The notes beneath the pieces were generated by a model. That model did not search any database. It was not told the origin of the DNA and saw only the letters and a program-made list of their open reading frames with translations. A program made the position numbers and the translations under genes. Shown here one piece after another: positions 1-12,498 of a stretch of DNA of 64,000 nucleotides (within the stretch, counting starts at the first letter, position 1; the number at the start of each line of letters is the position of its first letter). The DNA is from Viscum album. Its lineage: Eukaryota > Streptophyta > Magnoliopsida > Santalales > Viscaceae. Where the stretch lies: the NCBI GenBank assembly GCA_963277665.1, contig OY728128.1, positions 1,863,918,988 to 1,863,982,987 on the forward strand, in the 5' to 3' direction.

Positions 1-1989
1 GATGGCCAGTGTGAGGCAACCTTTAGCTATCTAAAGGAGAAGTTGGTAAGTACCCCAGTTCTGAGTTTTCCAGAAGATGTGGTGTCATATAAGGTGTTCT
101 GTTATGCTTCAGGACAAGGCCTCAGGTGTGTGATGATGCAATGACAAGGGGTGATCTCTTATGGGTCTAGACAGTTACGCCCCCCCGAGTATAACTATAA
201 CACCCACGATCTAGAGCTTTTAGCAGTTGTGTTCGCACTAATGTTTTGGTGGAATTACCTCATTGGGGAGCGCTTCATGGTCTTCACAGATAACAAAATC
301 TTGAAATATATCTTCTCCCAGCAGAACCTTAACTTACGGCAGTGAAGGTGGTTAGGGATCCTTTAGGAATATGACTTTGATATTGCCTACAACACGGGAA
401 AATGGAATGTGGTGGGTGATTCCTTGAGCAGAAAGTCACAGAAGGATGTGGTTTGAGAGTCAGTAGATGATTGGTAGATGATGGAGGAGTTGGTTTCCCT
501 ACACCTGGATGAAAGGTAGGATGGTGGTAGGGGTTATCTATTTTAGACGACAGTGCAATCCTCTCTCCTACGGTAGGTAGAGGAGTCTCAATGGGGAGAC
601 ATAGAAATTGAAGTGATGCATGACCAGGTGTACCCTGGCGACACTCTGGAAGGGTGGAATGAGGATGGTCAGAATCAGATGCTTTTCTTATGGAATTTGT
701 TTTTTCTAGAGGCGATGGACGAGAGGGTTCTTGCTGAGTTCCACAACTCACCCATAGTAGTGTACCCATGAGTTTTCAAGATGTACCAGGGTCTGAGGAG
801 TCAGTTTTGGTAGCCCGGGATAAAGCGTGTGGTGGCACAGTTCATAGCAAAGTGCCTCATGTGTTAGCAGGTGAACGCTGAACACCACATCCCAGGGGGG
901 GGTCGGTTTCAACCTGTAGATGTCTTTGAGTGGAAGTGGGATGACATCTCGATGGATTTCATCACGGGACTACCCAGAGTTCAAGGGGATTTCGATGCTA
1001 TCTGGGTAGTGGTTGACAGACTGAAGAAATCAATCCACGTCCTAGAAATCATGGAGTTAAGTATGGTGGATGCCCTAGCACGTAGGTGCGTGGATGAGGT
1101 TGTGCAGTTGCATGGAGTCCCATGATCCATATTCTTGGATAGGGATGAATCAGTTATCTCACAGATCTGGAGAGGATTACAACATTCCTTTGGCACCTTG
1201 AAATGTCTTAGCACTGCTTTCCACCCCCAGACAGATGGACAGACAGAGCATACCATCCAGACATTGGAGGATATGCTACAAGCATGAATTCTGGACACTG
1301 GGGGATCATGGGAACGACACTTTCCTCTGGTGGAGTTTTCCTACAACCGTAGCTATCACTCTACCATTGGCAAGGCTTCGTTCGAAGCATTGTACAAGAG
1401 GCTGTGTCACTCACCCGTTTACTGGATAGTGGTTGGGGAGGCAGGTGGTCTTGGACCGGAGGTGGTGAAAAGCACGACGGAGAAGGTTCAGCTTATATGG
1501 GAGAAGATGAAGGCGGCCCAGGACCAGAAAAATTAATATTCCGATGATAGGAGGGGACCGTTGGAGTTAGAGGTCGGGGGCCACATTTTCTTGAAGGTCT
1601 CCCCTCAGCGTGGGCAACAGAGGTTTGGCAGGGTGAGTAAGATTTCTCCCAGGATTGTCAGACCATTCGAAGTGTTGCGGTAGGTCGGTGAAGTGGCTTA
1701 TCACCTAGCACTACCACAGCCGCTACTGAGACTTCCCGATGTATTCCATGTGTCTCAGTTCTGATGATATCTACCCAATGATTCACACATCCTGGACTGG
1801 GGAAAGATGGATATAAAGGACCACGTTACTATTGTGGAATGACCAGTGAGGATCAAGGATCGTTTGGATAAGTTGCTCCGTAGGTGGACCATTCCTTTTT
1901 TTCGTGTGTGCTGGAGGCCTGGCAGGCTCGAGGAAAGTACCTAGGAATGGGAGATGCAGATGGGAGCCTAGTACCAAGAGCTATTTTGA
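1..1989 (+). pseudogene. Ty3/gypsy pol relic: RT end, RNase H, integrase, chromodomain-like tail
   Basis: One reading frame (frame 1) can be followed from base 1 to the natural TGA at 1987-1989, 662 codons without a frameshift but with many in-frame stops, for example at 142, 343, 364, 454 and 1123. RNase H covers about 60-440, with [20 protein letters not shown], the FTDNK strand and the closing GKWNVVGDSLSRK, where the family has NVVADALSRK. The integrase zinc finger lies near 730-860; KCLMC is kept but one His is replaced by Tyr. The catalytic core runs from about 910, with Asp in SMDFITGLP, Asp in FLDRD and Glu in HPQTDGQTE all present. A GHIFLKVSP motif follows near 1580. The tail near 1880-1960 resembles the chromodomain pattern IPLVKVLW...EEATWE. 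It cannot make a full protein. The stops and residue changes fit substitution-only decay. Confidence 0.92.
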
Positions 1990-2101
1990 GTTTTTTTCTG
2001 TTTTCTTTATACTTGTTTGTGATGGAACAATTTACCATGTTAACTATGGAACATGAAATTTTCATTATTCTGTGGATGTGTGTGAAGAGTCCAAGCTATA
2101 G

Positions 2102-2114
2102 AGAGGGGAGGACC
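2102..2114 (+). promoter_or_regulatory. Polypurine tract of the 3' LTR
   Basis: The run AGAGGGGAGGACC ends just before a TG dinucleotide that begins an LTR-like segment, about 115 bases after the pol stop. In Ty3/gypsy elements such a purine run primes plus-strand DNA synthesis and lies directly next to the 3' LTR. The position and composition are seen; the role is inferred. Confidence 0.65.
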
Positions 2115-2444
2115 TGATCACTAATCAAGACGCATTAAGGTGGATGTGATTAAACCCGTCCGGGCGAGTTAGTGCCACCCAAAGAGGATAGTATCTTGAC
2201 ATGGAAGAAGAAACACCCTAACCCATATGACTGGACAATTTGACCTTCGAATGTCACCTGGTTACTTGAGGGAGTGGTGTTCCAAGATGTCGATGAGGTT
2301 TACTCCTGAGAGGTATCTTTCGAGGTGGTTGGTTGGAACCCCGCTTTCTTCGGGTCTTGTTTTGATTCTTGAGGGTGAGAATAGTTTGAGAGGTATCTGA
2401 TCTAATGACCCAGACCCACTAGGTCCATTACTTTTCAAAAACAC

Positions 2445-2605
2445 CACTCCACCGGTCACGGTGCACCCATGATGGTCGCACACCAGTCATGGTGGCACCG
2501 TATGGGTGAAACCGTGATGGTGGAATGGTGAGAGTGAGACCGTGATGGTGGAAAAGTGAGGGTGACACCGTGAAGGTGGCACCATGTGGGTGGCACCGTG
2601 TCCTC
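2445..2605. repeat. Degenerate GTGATGGTGG/CACCGTG minisatellite in LTR
   Basis: Short blocks such as CACCGTGATGGTGG, GGTGGCACCGT and GTGAGGGTGACACCGTG recur at roughly 15 to 30 base spacing. Units are imperfect and look like an array that grew by slippage inside the U3 side of the LTR. It keeps CpG sites and is much more GC-rich than its surroundings. Confidence 0.7.
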
Positions 2606-2978
2606 ACCAAGCAGTCTTCATTATTTTCCATGTTCCAGAGTTTTCTGCTGCAACATATCTTTTGAAGTAAAGATTATTTAATTCCCCCTTTCATAGCCAT
2701 TAAATTCCAATAAATAATATATAAAATCCCCCAAGAGTTGGGAAACCCTTTACTTACCAAAACGTGTGGTTTTTCCTCGGTGTCACGCCCTTCCCCGTAC
2801 CTTCCAGTTCCACCCCTGTTACGTGTTTCTTTACAGTTAAAGAAAATTGTTTAACGGATAGCCGTTATAACCACCCCTCTGTGGATAATTGTTAAATGAA
2901 AATTAATTCCATCGTGTGTAACTGTCCAACCACATGGGGAACCATGATCTGTCTTTAAATCCATTCAAATTTCCATAT

Positions 2979-2992
2979 CCCATAAAAACGGG
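2979..2992 (+). promoter_or_regulatory. Possible LTR TATA region
   Basis: CCATAAAAACGGG lies about 865 bases into the LTR, followed by a CT-rich stretch (TTCCTTCTTCTTCTTCC) like a plant leader. The position suits a U3/R boundary. No experiment or partner LTR supports it, so this is weak. Confidence 0.3.
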
Positions 2993-4320
2993 ATCTCATC
3001 CTTATATCGCATAGGAATTCCTTCTTCTTCTTCCTCATGTCGGGTCTCTTTTTATTCCTAGTGCATTTAGAGTTCCCATTCTTGAGGCAAGTGGTGTGCT
3101 TTTGTCGGAGCCTTTCTGCTCACCCTTGGAGTCCCTGACATTCCTACCCTATAAGTCGTGCATCCCCAATTCTTGGCGCGTGGAGAAGAACTTCGATCCT
3201 TGATCAAACAAGTAGGGATTTTTCATTCATCCTTCTTTACTGGGTATCATATGGGATGGGTACACCACTGTTTCTATGGGAGTGGATGAAACCAAACCTT
3301 AACAAAGATAATAAACAGACTGTTAAGGAATGATGGGGTGCGTTTGACAATTCTGTTGTACTCTTTTATAATTGCTATATGTTGTGAACTGTATTGGATT
3401 ATGCTCACTGAAAATCGTGGTTGTTGGTGGTCTTTCCTTGGGCACTAAAAAACCCTTATCTTCTGAGTATATTGAATGACTGTAACATGGAAATTGGTTA
3501 ATCACCTAAACTCAGTTGGTTAAAAGGTTGCCCAGGGAACCCCAATCCTTGTCTGTCCACCTCGGTAAACCAACAGAAAGAAGAAACTAATGAATTATGT
3601 TCTTGAACCTAGATGTTTCCCACCTCAGTTTTGGTAGTAGGTGTGTTGTACTGCTTGATGCTTATGGGGTGATGTGGATGGGGATGGATACTCTGTTGTG
3701 GCACGGTTGTGGTTTGTGAATCTGAAGCTCTGTGGGCCTGTATCTCGAGGCTTTGTTTCATTCCAGTACTTTGTGGGATATCACTGATACCTTTGTATTT
3801 GTGACTTCAAAAGAGAACCGGGTGTGAATTCATAAATTTTTTTTGTTGATTCTCTTTCTATGGCTTGTGGTTATGCCGATTAGTTTCCTAGTAGTGTCGA
3901 ATTTACATAAATGGGATCACTTGAACATGAAAGCAAGAAAGGGTTATATGGGGAATTGGTTTTGGGAATGAGTTGTGACTTAATAGTGAGTGTTGTGCCA
4001 TTGTTTTAAAATGAATAGTAATGATGGTGTTTGTGCTTAGGTTGGATTTGGAATCCCTAGGTTGGGATGAGTGCTTGTTACCTATAAATATAATTGTAGT
4101 TATTATTTTTCTTATTATCACCCCACCCTAGTTGATGACTTAGTGCCAAACACCCCAATTTCATGGGGGAGGGTGTTTCTTCCAACATTCCTATGGGTGG
4201 CTGGTTATTAGGTCCTTTTCTACTCCCTTTCCCAAATAGACAAAGACTCTTTGAGTAGGATTTGACGGCCTGAGGTCCATTATAGGCCAAGATTCTTCAG
4301 GAAGGGTAGTTATGATGGTT

Positions 4321-4500
4321 GGCCCAGTTGTGTGCGGGTAGGTTATTTCCCAAGAGTCTTTAGGATGAGGCCCAGGTGTGTTCGTGCATGGAAGTAGTTG
4401 TTCTGGCGCAGATTTTTGCGGGCATGGTTACGCGTGGTGGTTGTGGCCTAGGTGTTTCTGGGCGGGATGTGTGGTTGTGGCCCAGGTGTGTGCGGGAGGG
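4321..4500 (+). repeat. GC-rich repeat cluster, GGCCCAGGTGTGTGCGGG unit
   Basis: Copies of the unit start near 4321, 4369, 4445 and 4479, with irregular spacing and a few mismatches each. The cluster is rich in G and in CpG. Two overlapping open frames (4376-4564 and 4378-4671) run through it because the repeat lacks stops; neither shows a known domain. Confidence 0.6.
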
Positions 4501-4759
4501 GTGTGGCAGTGGGACTATGATGAGAATAGAGGGAGAGGTTTGGTGTGTAGGATCTCTTCAATAACTAGTGGGAAAGTGGAGCGGGGTACCCAAATATCGA
4601 TGTTCTATTACTATACATACACTGACATAAGATATTTGGGGAGTGTACCTTGGAGAGGCTTGGGTGGATAGTTTTCCTTGATAGGTGCTTTGGTTATCTC
4701 TTTCCTTACAGGGCATTAGAATGCCTCCCCACTTGTGCATGAGAGTCTTTGGTATTCCC

Positions 4760-4808
4760 TACTGAGTATACTTGTATGCTCACCCTACGTATATAGAACT
4801 GTTTTCAG
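4760..4808 (+). promoter_or_regulatory. LTR end block TACTGAG...GCTCACCC plus acceptor-like TTTTCAGG
   Basis: Seen in the sequence: TACTGAGTAT, then TGTATGCTCACCC, then TTTTCAGGTT about 17 bases later. Similar blocks (ACAGAGCATCT...CTCACCC at 39184-39203, AGCATCTATGCTCACCC at 44801-44817) and their reverse complements (57182-57206, 61843-61859) sit about 200 to 250 bases from an LTR edge. I take the TTTTCAGG as resembling a 3' splice site; that is inference. Confidence 0.45.
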
Positions 4809-5219
4809 GTTTCCAGGTGAACATCAGGGATCATTCAAGGTCGTACTAGTTCAGATATTGGGATAGTTTTTGTTGATGTTTTTCTTTGTTTTGGTAATTA
4901 TTTTGGGGGTTTTCTTTCCCTTAGGTATCATTTACATTTGGAACATGCATATGAGAATGGCTTGTTTTGGCCTTACCTATTCTTCCACATTTGGGGTTGT
5001 TGGGATTTTCTATCTTATCTCCTGATCCTATTAAATAAAAAGGGTAATTCCTCCCATTTTTTGTGTGATTCTATACCATTGGTCCTAGTCGCCACTCTGG
5101 GACCTATTGAAGGCGGGTCACATGGGTCATTATCCCTCCTTCAACTTGAAGAAGGAAGGGTCTAACAACCTGTTGTCCCTTCTCTCGTCTTGGTGAAGAT
5201 AGGTTGTGACATGAGATCA

Positions 5220-8200
5220 CATGTATCTATTACCATTGTAAAATAATTACCACCGACTCCAGAATACTATAGTTGGTTGTTTATAGTTGGTATTAATGTA
5301 AGAACCGTAGATGCCTTTGGAACTAGATATAGGAAATCATCGACTATGTAACATAACCCTATGACGGACCTTGATTATATGTTTTATTATAGTTTAATAT
5401 CATAATTTTTTTGTAAGTTAATGATTATGTGGTTTTCCAAGAAATAAATCATTGTATGAATATTATAGGTTGATGTGGTTTAACACAGATTCTTATAGGG
5501 GTAATAACTCTATAAAGGGTTGGAAGAGTATATATAGACCATCATTCGGGTGCATGGTTTTTTTGGAAAGGATGGGGTCGAAGCCTCATTTAATATTAAA
5601 TCAAAGCAATGACCACTTTAACATGGGTAGTGGGAGACCCATTACATATCCTGAAGGACTAGTGGGTATTTATCCCATTACATGGCCCATATTCCCAATG
5701 TTTTGGCATAAGGACCATTTTGTGAGTAATACTCCTACATCACATGCATGCTACAATACCGAACAGTACCCTTCACTGCTACTACAATGCTGCTACAGTA
5801 CTACTACAGTACCTGCATCTAATGGGTTTTGAACCCCAATTTTTCATGTAGGATTACATGGTTCTATCCAGTAAGCCCAACCCCAACTACTTCGGGTGCA
5901 TGGTGAATATGAACAAATTACACACCTAGTTTGAAACTCCTGAAGGGCATGCAAGGTTAAATTCAAATTTTATTTATATAAAACTATGTTGATTGAGATA
6001 ATAGAATATATGGAAACCTATGATACTCTATAGTAATATTGGATGAAACTAAAATATAATGGGTAGATCAATCTAAATTTGAAACTAAGTTTAATGAAAT
6101 AGAAACCCCTTTGGGTTTTATATGATGGTCGTTTAAAATGATTAGAGATGTTTCTTGGAGACATTTATGGGAATGCATGCAGTTAAATTATTATATGTTT
6201 TAGTAGTCAGGTTATTTAAGGATTAATGATTTTATATTTTATGCAAATAAGATTCATGTTATTGATACACTTTAGGTTTAATGTGATCATTGATTTTAAT
6301 GAAATATTACCCAGTTAAGATTATTTTACTTTTTCGGAAAAAAATAATATGTATACAAAACCATAATGGTTTTAAAGAAATGTTATGATTAATTTTGTTT
6401 TTGAGGATGTTTATATTATTTTAATGAAATATATAGAAAATTTATCAATCGAGTTTTAGAAGAAGGACAAACCAAAGGCCATGAAAGACATATCACATCT
6501 AGTAAGGTCATTATCCATAAACCCACAACTTTAGGGAGATATGATTCAAATGACTTCCACTATCCAAGGTAATTTCTGGTTTAGTATATAAATTTTAACT
6601 GATTTGACATATAATGATTAATAAGATTTATGAATTAATATTATAGTTTCAAATATTTTTGAATTTTTGGTATTTTGATATAATTGATGATATATTAGGG
6701 ATCTTCTTATTATGTAGACGTATATATAGAATTTGGGTAAAACATAAATTATTATTTGGGAAGAATTTTATTATGTTTTCTAGTGTGTAAGATTAATGAT
6801 ATGAGAAAACCAGATAGATTTAATCATTACCTAAGTTTGAATGTGTTGAGGTTATTTGTGATATAGGGCTATTTATTTTTCTAGGTTAAACCTTTGTTTT
6901 AATTACTAAATTTTGGATAATATTATATTGTTTATTTATATGAGTTTTTACTCATATTAGGTAACATCTTAAATTATGAATAGCATTATTTGGTTTGGTA
7001 AGTATATAAATAAATAATTTTAATTATCCATTGAATTTTTTGATCCATTAGAAATTGATTTTAGTACATTAGTCATGGCATGTTCAGTATAAATAGTCAT
7101 CACTTTGATAAATGATAATATTTAGTTTGTAAATCATTTATAGATGAAATTATACTTTCCAAAATAGTACATGTCCTTATGTATTTTGTATATATATTAA
7201 AATAATTCCTTAAATATAAGAAATTGATCATGAAATAATAATATTGTCCTATTATATTCATTCCTAAAGAATCTATGGTTTTTTCCACATGTTATTGAAT
7301 TAATATTTAGTGGTTGTTAACTTTATCATGATTATTCACATTCTTGTGATAAATTTTATTTATCACTCTCTATAATTATTTAGAATTTTATTCTTACTCC
7401 AAGTAAATATATTCACTTCCTAATAATGTTATCTTTATTGGAAACCTATTTTTTTTTATTTTATAAGACCTTTATACTTACATTTCCCTCTATTAAATGT
7501 ATAATTCTGAAACCCATTTTATGATGTTGGTTTTCCTAAAATGATTTTTGAAATTTAAAACAAATTATTTACAAGAAAATGATAAAATTGGTAGGGATCA
7601 ATTTATTAATATATAGGATAATGTGACCCTGTGATATTTTAAAAACAACATTATTGTTGAAAGAGTATTTAAAATGAAACAAGATCATTAGAAAAATAAT
7701 GAAATATTATTATTAATATATGAAAATTATAAACTAGACATTGAATTCGAAAGAATGAATAAGATTTAACAAATTATGAAATATTTTAATAAAGCCTAAA
7801 CTCAATAAAATTTATTAATTAATTCTTAGTAAATAAGGAAATCATTTTTTTAAATGCATTTAATTCTTTAAAATACATTCTATTCAAAAAAAATTTATAT
7901 GTTCTTGTGAGAGAATATTATAATTCCAATAAAAAATATTAAAAATTATATTTGAAAAATTATATTTGAAAAATTTAACTTCATTTTAAAAATAATAATT
8001 CTAAAATCATCATTTCATGATATTTCACAAATTTTTTCAGAATATTGATTTTCTAGTGAATAATAAAAAATATATATTTTTTTAAATAATATTTTGGTCT
8101 CAATCATTGAAAAAGTCCCATTTTGTATTAAAATGGATTAGAAGTTACCTTATTTCAATTATATTTTTAATAGTACAATTATGATTATTCAAATAAATTT

Positions 8201-9250
8201 ATGGTCAAATTTAATATGTATACATTTTTAAACATAAAATTGTATTTTTATGAAAAATGATAATTTTAACTAGAATTTTTTTTTGTGTTAAAATAATTTT
8301 AATCAATTATTAAAATTGAATCCTAAAAAATAAAATCCATATTTATAATGAGGAATTGTAAATTTTCTAAAAAATTACCTTTTCTTTGTTTTCAATTATG
8401 TATAGTAAATTTAGTAAATATTGGTTATCTCTGTAAGGGTGAAATATGTAAAATTGGGTTAAAACCATGATATTGGATCTCAAAATCATCCAAATACATT
8501 TATTTATCTTATCGTATCGGTTTGGATCAGATATTTACATTCAATTAACAAATATACAACCAATACGTGTTATTTTTCTTTTATTATGACCTTTATATTA
8601 ATTTAAGGACATAAAAAATACAAAATAAGACTCTTAAATTTAACACCTCAAAAAATTTTACATAAGAAAAAATGGAATATTTCAGTTTTAAATGTGTATT
8701 TTTAAGACAAATTATTATTTATCTTTGTATTTTTTTATTATTTATATTGATTTAATAATTAAATGAATTTCTTATGTAACTCCAATATAGTTTTTTTTAA
8801 TAAATAATAAATTAAATTAAATTATTTTAACAATGTTAAATGTAATACAATATGGATGAATTAATTTTCTTGAAAAAAATATTGATAAAAATAAAATATT
8901 ATATATTTTTTGCATTTTTTAATTCTAATTCATTTGTTGTCATGTTTTTTTCAAACTCAAAATATATGACAACCTGTTTAAATGAAATTAATGGTATTTT
9001 ATGGTTAATGTATGTTACTAAATAATTAATAAAACAAAAAAATACTAAAAAGTAAATGTATTATGATAAATTAAAAAAAATTAGGACACTTGTCTGTTTA
9101 TGTGGTAGTTTTTACCTTATACCAAAAATTAGAACAATTTAATATTTAAATAGACATTACTATAGGTAATATTGAAATTGGATTATGAAGGGGTTAATCC
9201 AAATGTCAATGTATGATATTAAGAAAACAATTATAATTGTCATTACCACA
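5220..9250. other. AT-rich decayed repeat sequence, no gene recognised
   Basis: I see no coding domain. A 126-codon frame at 5452-5832 has no recognisable motif. A small cluster of ACAGTAC and CTACTACA repeats lies at 5760-5815. The first 70 bases (ACATGTATCTATT...) match a segment at 11788-11856, which suggests that the first Ty3/gypsy element landed in, or next to, an older repeat. The rest is low-complexity AT sequence, probably very old LTR material. Confidence 0.55.
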
Positions 9251-11860
9251 TGGTATGTCGACATTTTCCTCTATCAATTTGAATATATATATATTTTTAT
9301 GCACTTTTATTGATAATGGATTAATTTTATATCAATATTTTTTTAATTCCATGTGTTTCATTTCCCTCCTTGTAAAATTACTACCCTTATTAATTTTCAA
9401 CACACCAATTTGAGACATATTTCTCAAAAAATCCCAAAAAATAATCATTTTAAACACCATTATCTACTAGATATAAGTGATTTTATTCCCTAAATAACAA
9501 CCCTAGCGTCCTTAATAAGATATCTAAATGTGTTATTTTATATAAGAGGTAATAGACTTGATTGATATGTTTCTATTTTTTTCATCCCCTTTTAACTGCT
9601 CTAAATAGATGGTAACTATCATAAAATAATTATTATATTATCATAAATATTATAAAATATTTTTATGATTATGAAACCACTATTTCTCAGGCTCTATTCC
9701 ATCACATGGGAAGTGATAGTTTCACCCTTACGTACATACAACCTACCATCTCTAAGAAGCGATGTAATTCATTTATTATATCCACCATATAAGAATTATA
9801 TTTAAAATTTTTCTAATGAATAAGTATTATATTTATAATATAATCTTTCTTTAAAAAATATAATATCATTTCTAATTTGTTAAATTCCAATTCCTTAGAT
9901 AATGATATTGCCACTCATGTGTACTTGTTCACTACCGCCTTGATAAAAAAATTTGATCTACTTTTCTTTTACACATATCATGTATCTTAATAAGGATATA
10001 TTGAATACATATAAATGATAAATATATATAATATAAAAAATAGTACTTAAATGTGATTTTTTTTTACATTATTCATTCTAATCATCAAAAACAGAAAACA
10101 ACGTTCATGTGTAAATACAGTCTATGGTCTCTAGGAACGATGTAATTCATTTTTCTAAATATACCTTTTTATGGATATTTATAAATATAAATATATATTA
10201 TATTATATTAATATCATTATTATAATTATTTATATTGTGGAACCATGATCAAAGTAGACATATTTCATATTCCCCACATAGTTGTTTCATGGGGTGAATA
10301 TAATCCCTTATTTATATGTTATACCATGATTAAATTTATATTAATGGTGTTCGATGTTTTATTTGAAGTTATATCATTATTGGGGATTATTATACAAAAG
10401 TTACTAAAGTTTTCTGGGTTTATTACAAAATCTAATAATTTTATGGATTTTTTATATTCAAGTCACCACTGGTGGAATTATTTTAAAATTCTATCACAAA
10501 CTAATATATTTTATTCTAATGTAGTAATTTTCTAAATTATAAGTGTTCCATTAATTACTTTCTTTTTTAAGTAATCAAGATGCTAAAATAATTTTTTCAA
10601 TGAAACATTAATTAGTTTTTCTACTTGATAAGGAATATTTAACTTTCATATCCGTATTTTACATAAAATGTTATAAATAATTTTTTTACCATTCTTAATT
10701 ATTTATCAAGTAAATTTTAATATTTTTTATTTTTATAAAATTGTTTAGAATAAATAATCTTATGATTTTATGAATGAGGTTCCATTGCCTTTTTATGAAA
10801 ATGTGAACGGAATATTTGTTTTAAAATAGACAGCATGAACAAATTTCACACTCTAATGATGGATAATATTTTTCATGATTCTATTAAAATTTAGAAATTT
10901 TATTTTCTAATATTTTTTCCAAAAATATTTGTAAAATTTTTAAGTTAAAAAATAAATGATTTCAAAATAAAATTGTATTTTACTAAAGAACTATTTTATT
11001 CATATTTTTTAATTATATTAATCCATGTGAACATCCATTTTTAATCATACATGTAACTAAGGATATAAAATAAGTATAACATAAAATAAAATTTTTGGAT
11101 CGTTTGCTATCAACATGATTGGGGAAAGTATTGACATTTTTTGTGCATGTTATTTTGATATCGACAATTACTATTTTTACTAGAATGTGGACTAAGCTAT
11201 ATTTCTTATTCAAATGGTAAATGGAATAATGTTATTAAGTGATGTATGGGGACAAATATTATTAATTCACCTGATGTATCATTACAAATCCTGAGAAAAA
11301 ATGGAGTGAGTATTTTTTTATAGACATACCCATTTCTATAAATGTCTTGGAATAAAGCCTTGATAGAAATTTAAAGGTGTATCAGCTTATGAATTTTATC
11401 CTCTTAAAATAAGTTGTTGATATAAATGTGATTATTTTAAAAGTTATTTTATCCATTAATTATTTTGATTCTCATGTTATTATTTACATGGAATTATTTG
11501 ATCATCCTTTATTCTTAAAATAATATTCATTCCTTATTTATTCAATGTTAGATTCCATTTTATTTTTACCCTTATATAGCATATTAGATCACTGATTTCA
11601 TATGATTCTTTTTTCCATGGATTGTTGCATGTTTTTTACGACTGATATGAAATGATTTTTCATAAATATTGTTGATTATCTCTTAAAAAAAATTATTTTT
11701 AATTTTATGTTTTAAAATGTAATGTATGATTATTGTATATATCTTGTTTACGATTAATACTAAAATGTTCTATCCATTAGGATTAAATAACATGTATCTA
11801 TTGACAATGTAATAATGTAACCACTCACTCTAGGCTATTGGGTATAGTTGTTTACACCCC
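9250..11860 (+). repeat. LTR-like segment with three core motifs
   Basis: Three copies of the core motif found in the LTRs at 36.1, 41.7, 50.7 and 63.5 kb lie at about 9725-9775, 9905-9950 and 10100-10160, spaced about 190 bases. The best copies keep ACGTACATACAACCTACCAT followed by AAGCGATGTAATTCATT. The orientation matches the repeats at 35.7 and 41.3 kb. The ends are not resolved; 11788-11856 repeats 5220-5288. No coding sequence is recognised. Confidence 0.5.
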
Positions 11861-12498
11861 TCCCCGTCTATGTGATCCTACACCATGATTTGATACATCA
11901 TTTATGATATGATATATCAAGTATCCATTGATGATCAGAAGCTTAGACTTCAATAATTTAATGATTTTTTAACACAATTGGTATTTTGTTTGTTCTATCT
12001 CTTTTAGACATTATAAATTATGTTACATTTCCTGTTGATGGTTTCTAGAGGATTATTTTTTGTGATATGTATTTATTAATATATTATGGATAGTATTAAT
12101 TTTTTAAATTGGATGGAAGTTCACATCATTAATGTTTACAAGTACAATATTTCTAATGAATGAATAAAACCAATTTTTTTTTAATTTTATATATATCTTA
12201 TAAATATTTTGAATGATGGATTAAAACATGCATTATAAAGATTATATTTGACTTTGGATATTTAGAATAATTTTTAGAATGATTGATGAGTAGGGAATAG
12301 CCTTATATCTACACATTTTAGAAATGATTTTTTAAATTTATTATGACCAAGAGTTTAAAATTAATATAGAGAAGGCTCAAAAATATATATTAAGTAAATA
12401 ATAAAGTATAAAATTTTATATTTTATATTTAAAAACTCAATTATGAATACATTTATATTATTAAAGTCTAATCAACTGATAAATTCATTAAAATTATC

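Larger units (their letters stand above)
1..5219 (+). mobile_element. Ty3/gypsy (Tekay/Del-type) LTR retrotransposon, 3' part
   Basis: This is the right-hand part of an LTR retrotransposon that enters from outside the window. In order it shows the end of reverse transcriptase, RNase H, integrase with a chromodomain-like tail, a polypurine tract and a 3' LTR. The domain order RT-RH-IN is that of Ty3/gypsy, and the tail is typical of plant chromoviruses. It is clearly more GC-rich than the sequence beyond 5.2 kb and its pol frame has no indel, so it is probably the youngest LTR element here. The right end is placed at GATCA near 5219, which pairs imperfectly with the TGATCA start at 2115. The 5' LTR, gag and most of RT lie upstream, so the target duplication cannot be tested. 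Confidence 0.85.
2115..5219 (+). repeat. 3' LTR of the first Ty3/gypsy element
   Basis: The LTR of about 3.1 kb begins TGATCACTAATC right after the polypurine tract and ends near GATCA. It holds a possible TATA region near 2981, two GC-rich minisatellite patches (2445-2605 and 4321-4500), and at 4760-4808 a block reading TACTGAG...GCTCACCC followed by TTTTCAGG. Related CTCACCC blocks recur near the ends of other LTRs here, which I used to orient them. Open frames inside it, such as 4378-4671 and 4938-5165, show no known domain and are treated as chance. No partner LTR is in the window, so the limits rest on structure alone. Confidence 0.7.

Noticed and set aside
329..769. 146-codon minus-strand open frame
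   Set aside because: It lies antisense to a well-supported RNase H/integrase relic and has no domain of its own.
5452..5832. 126-codon plus-strand frame
   Set aside because: No domain, no homologous motif, and surrounded by decayed repeats; length is compatible with chance in this locally less AT-rich patch.
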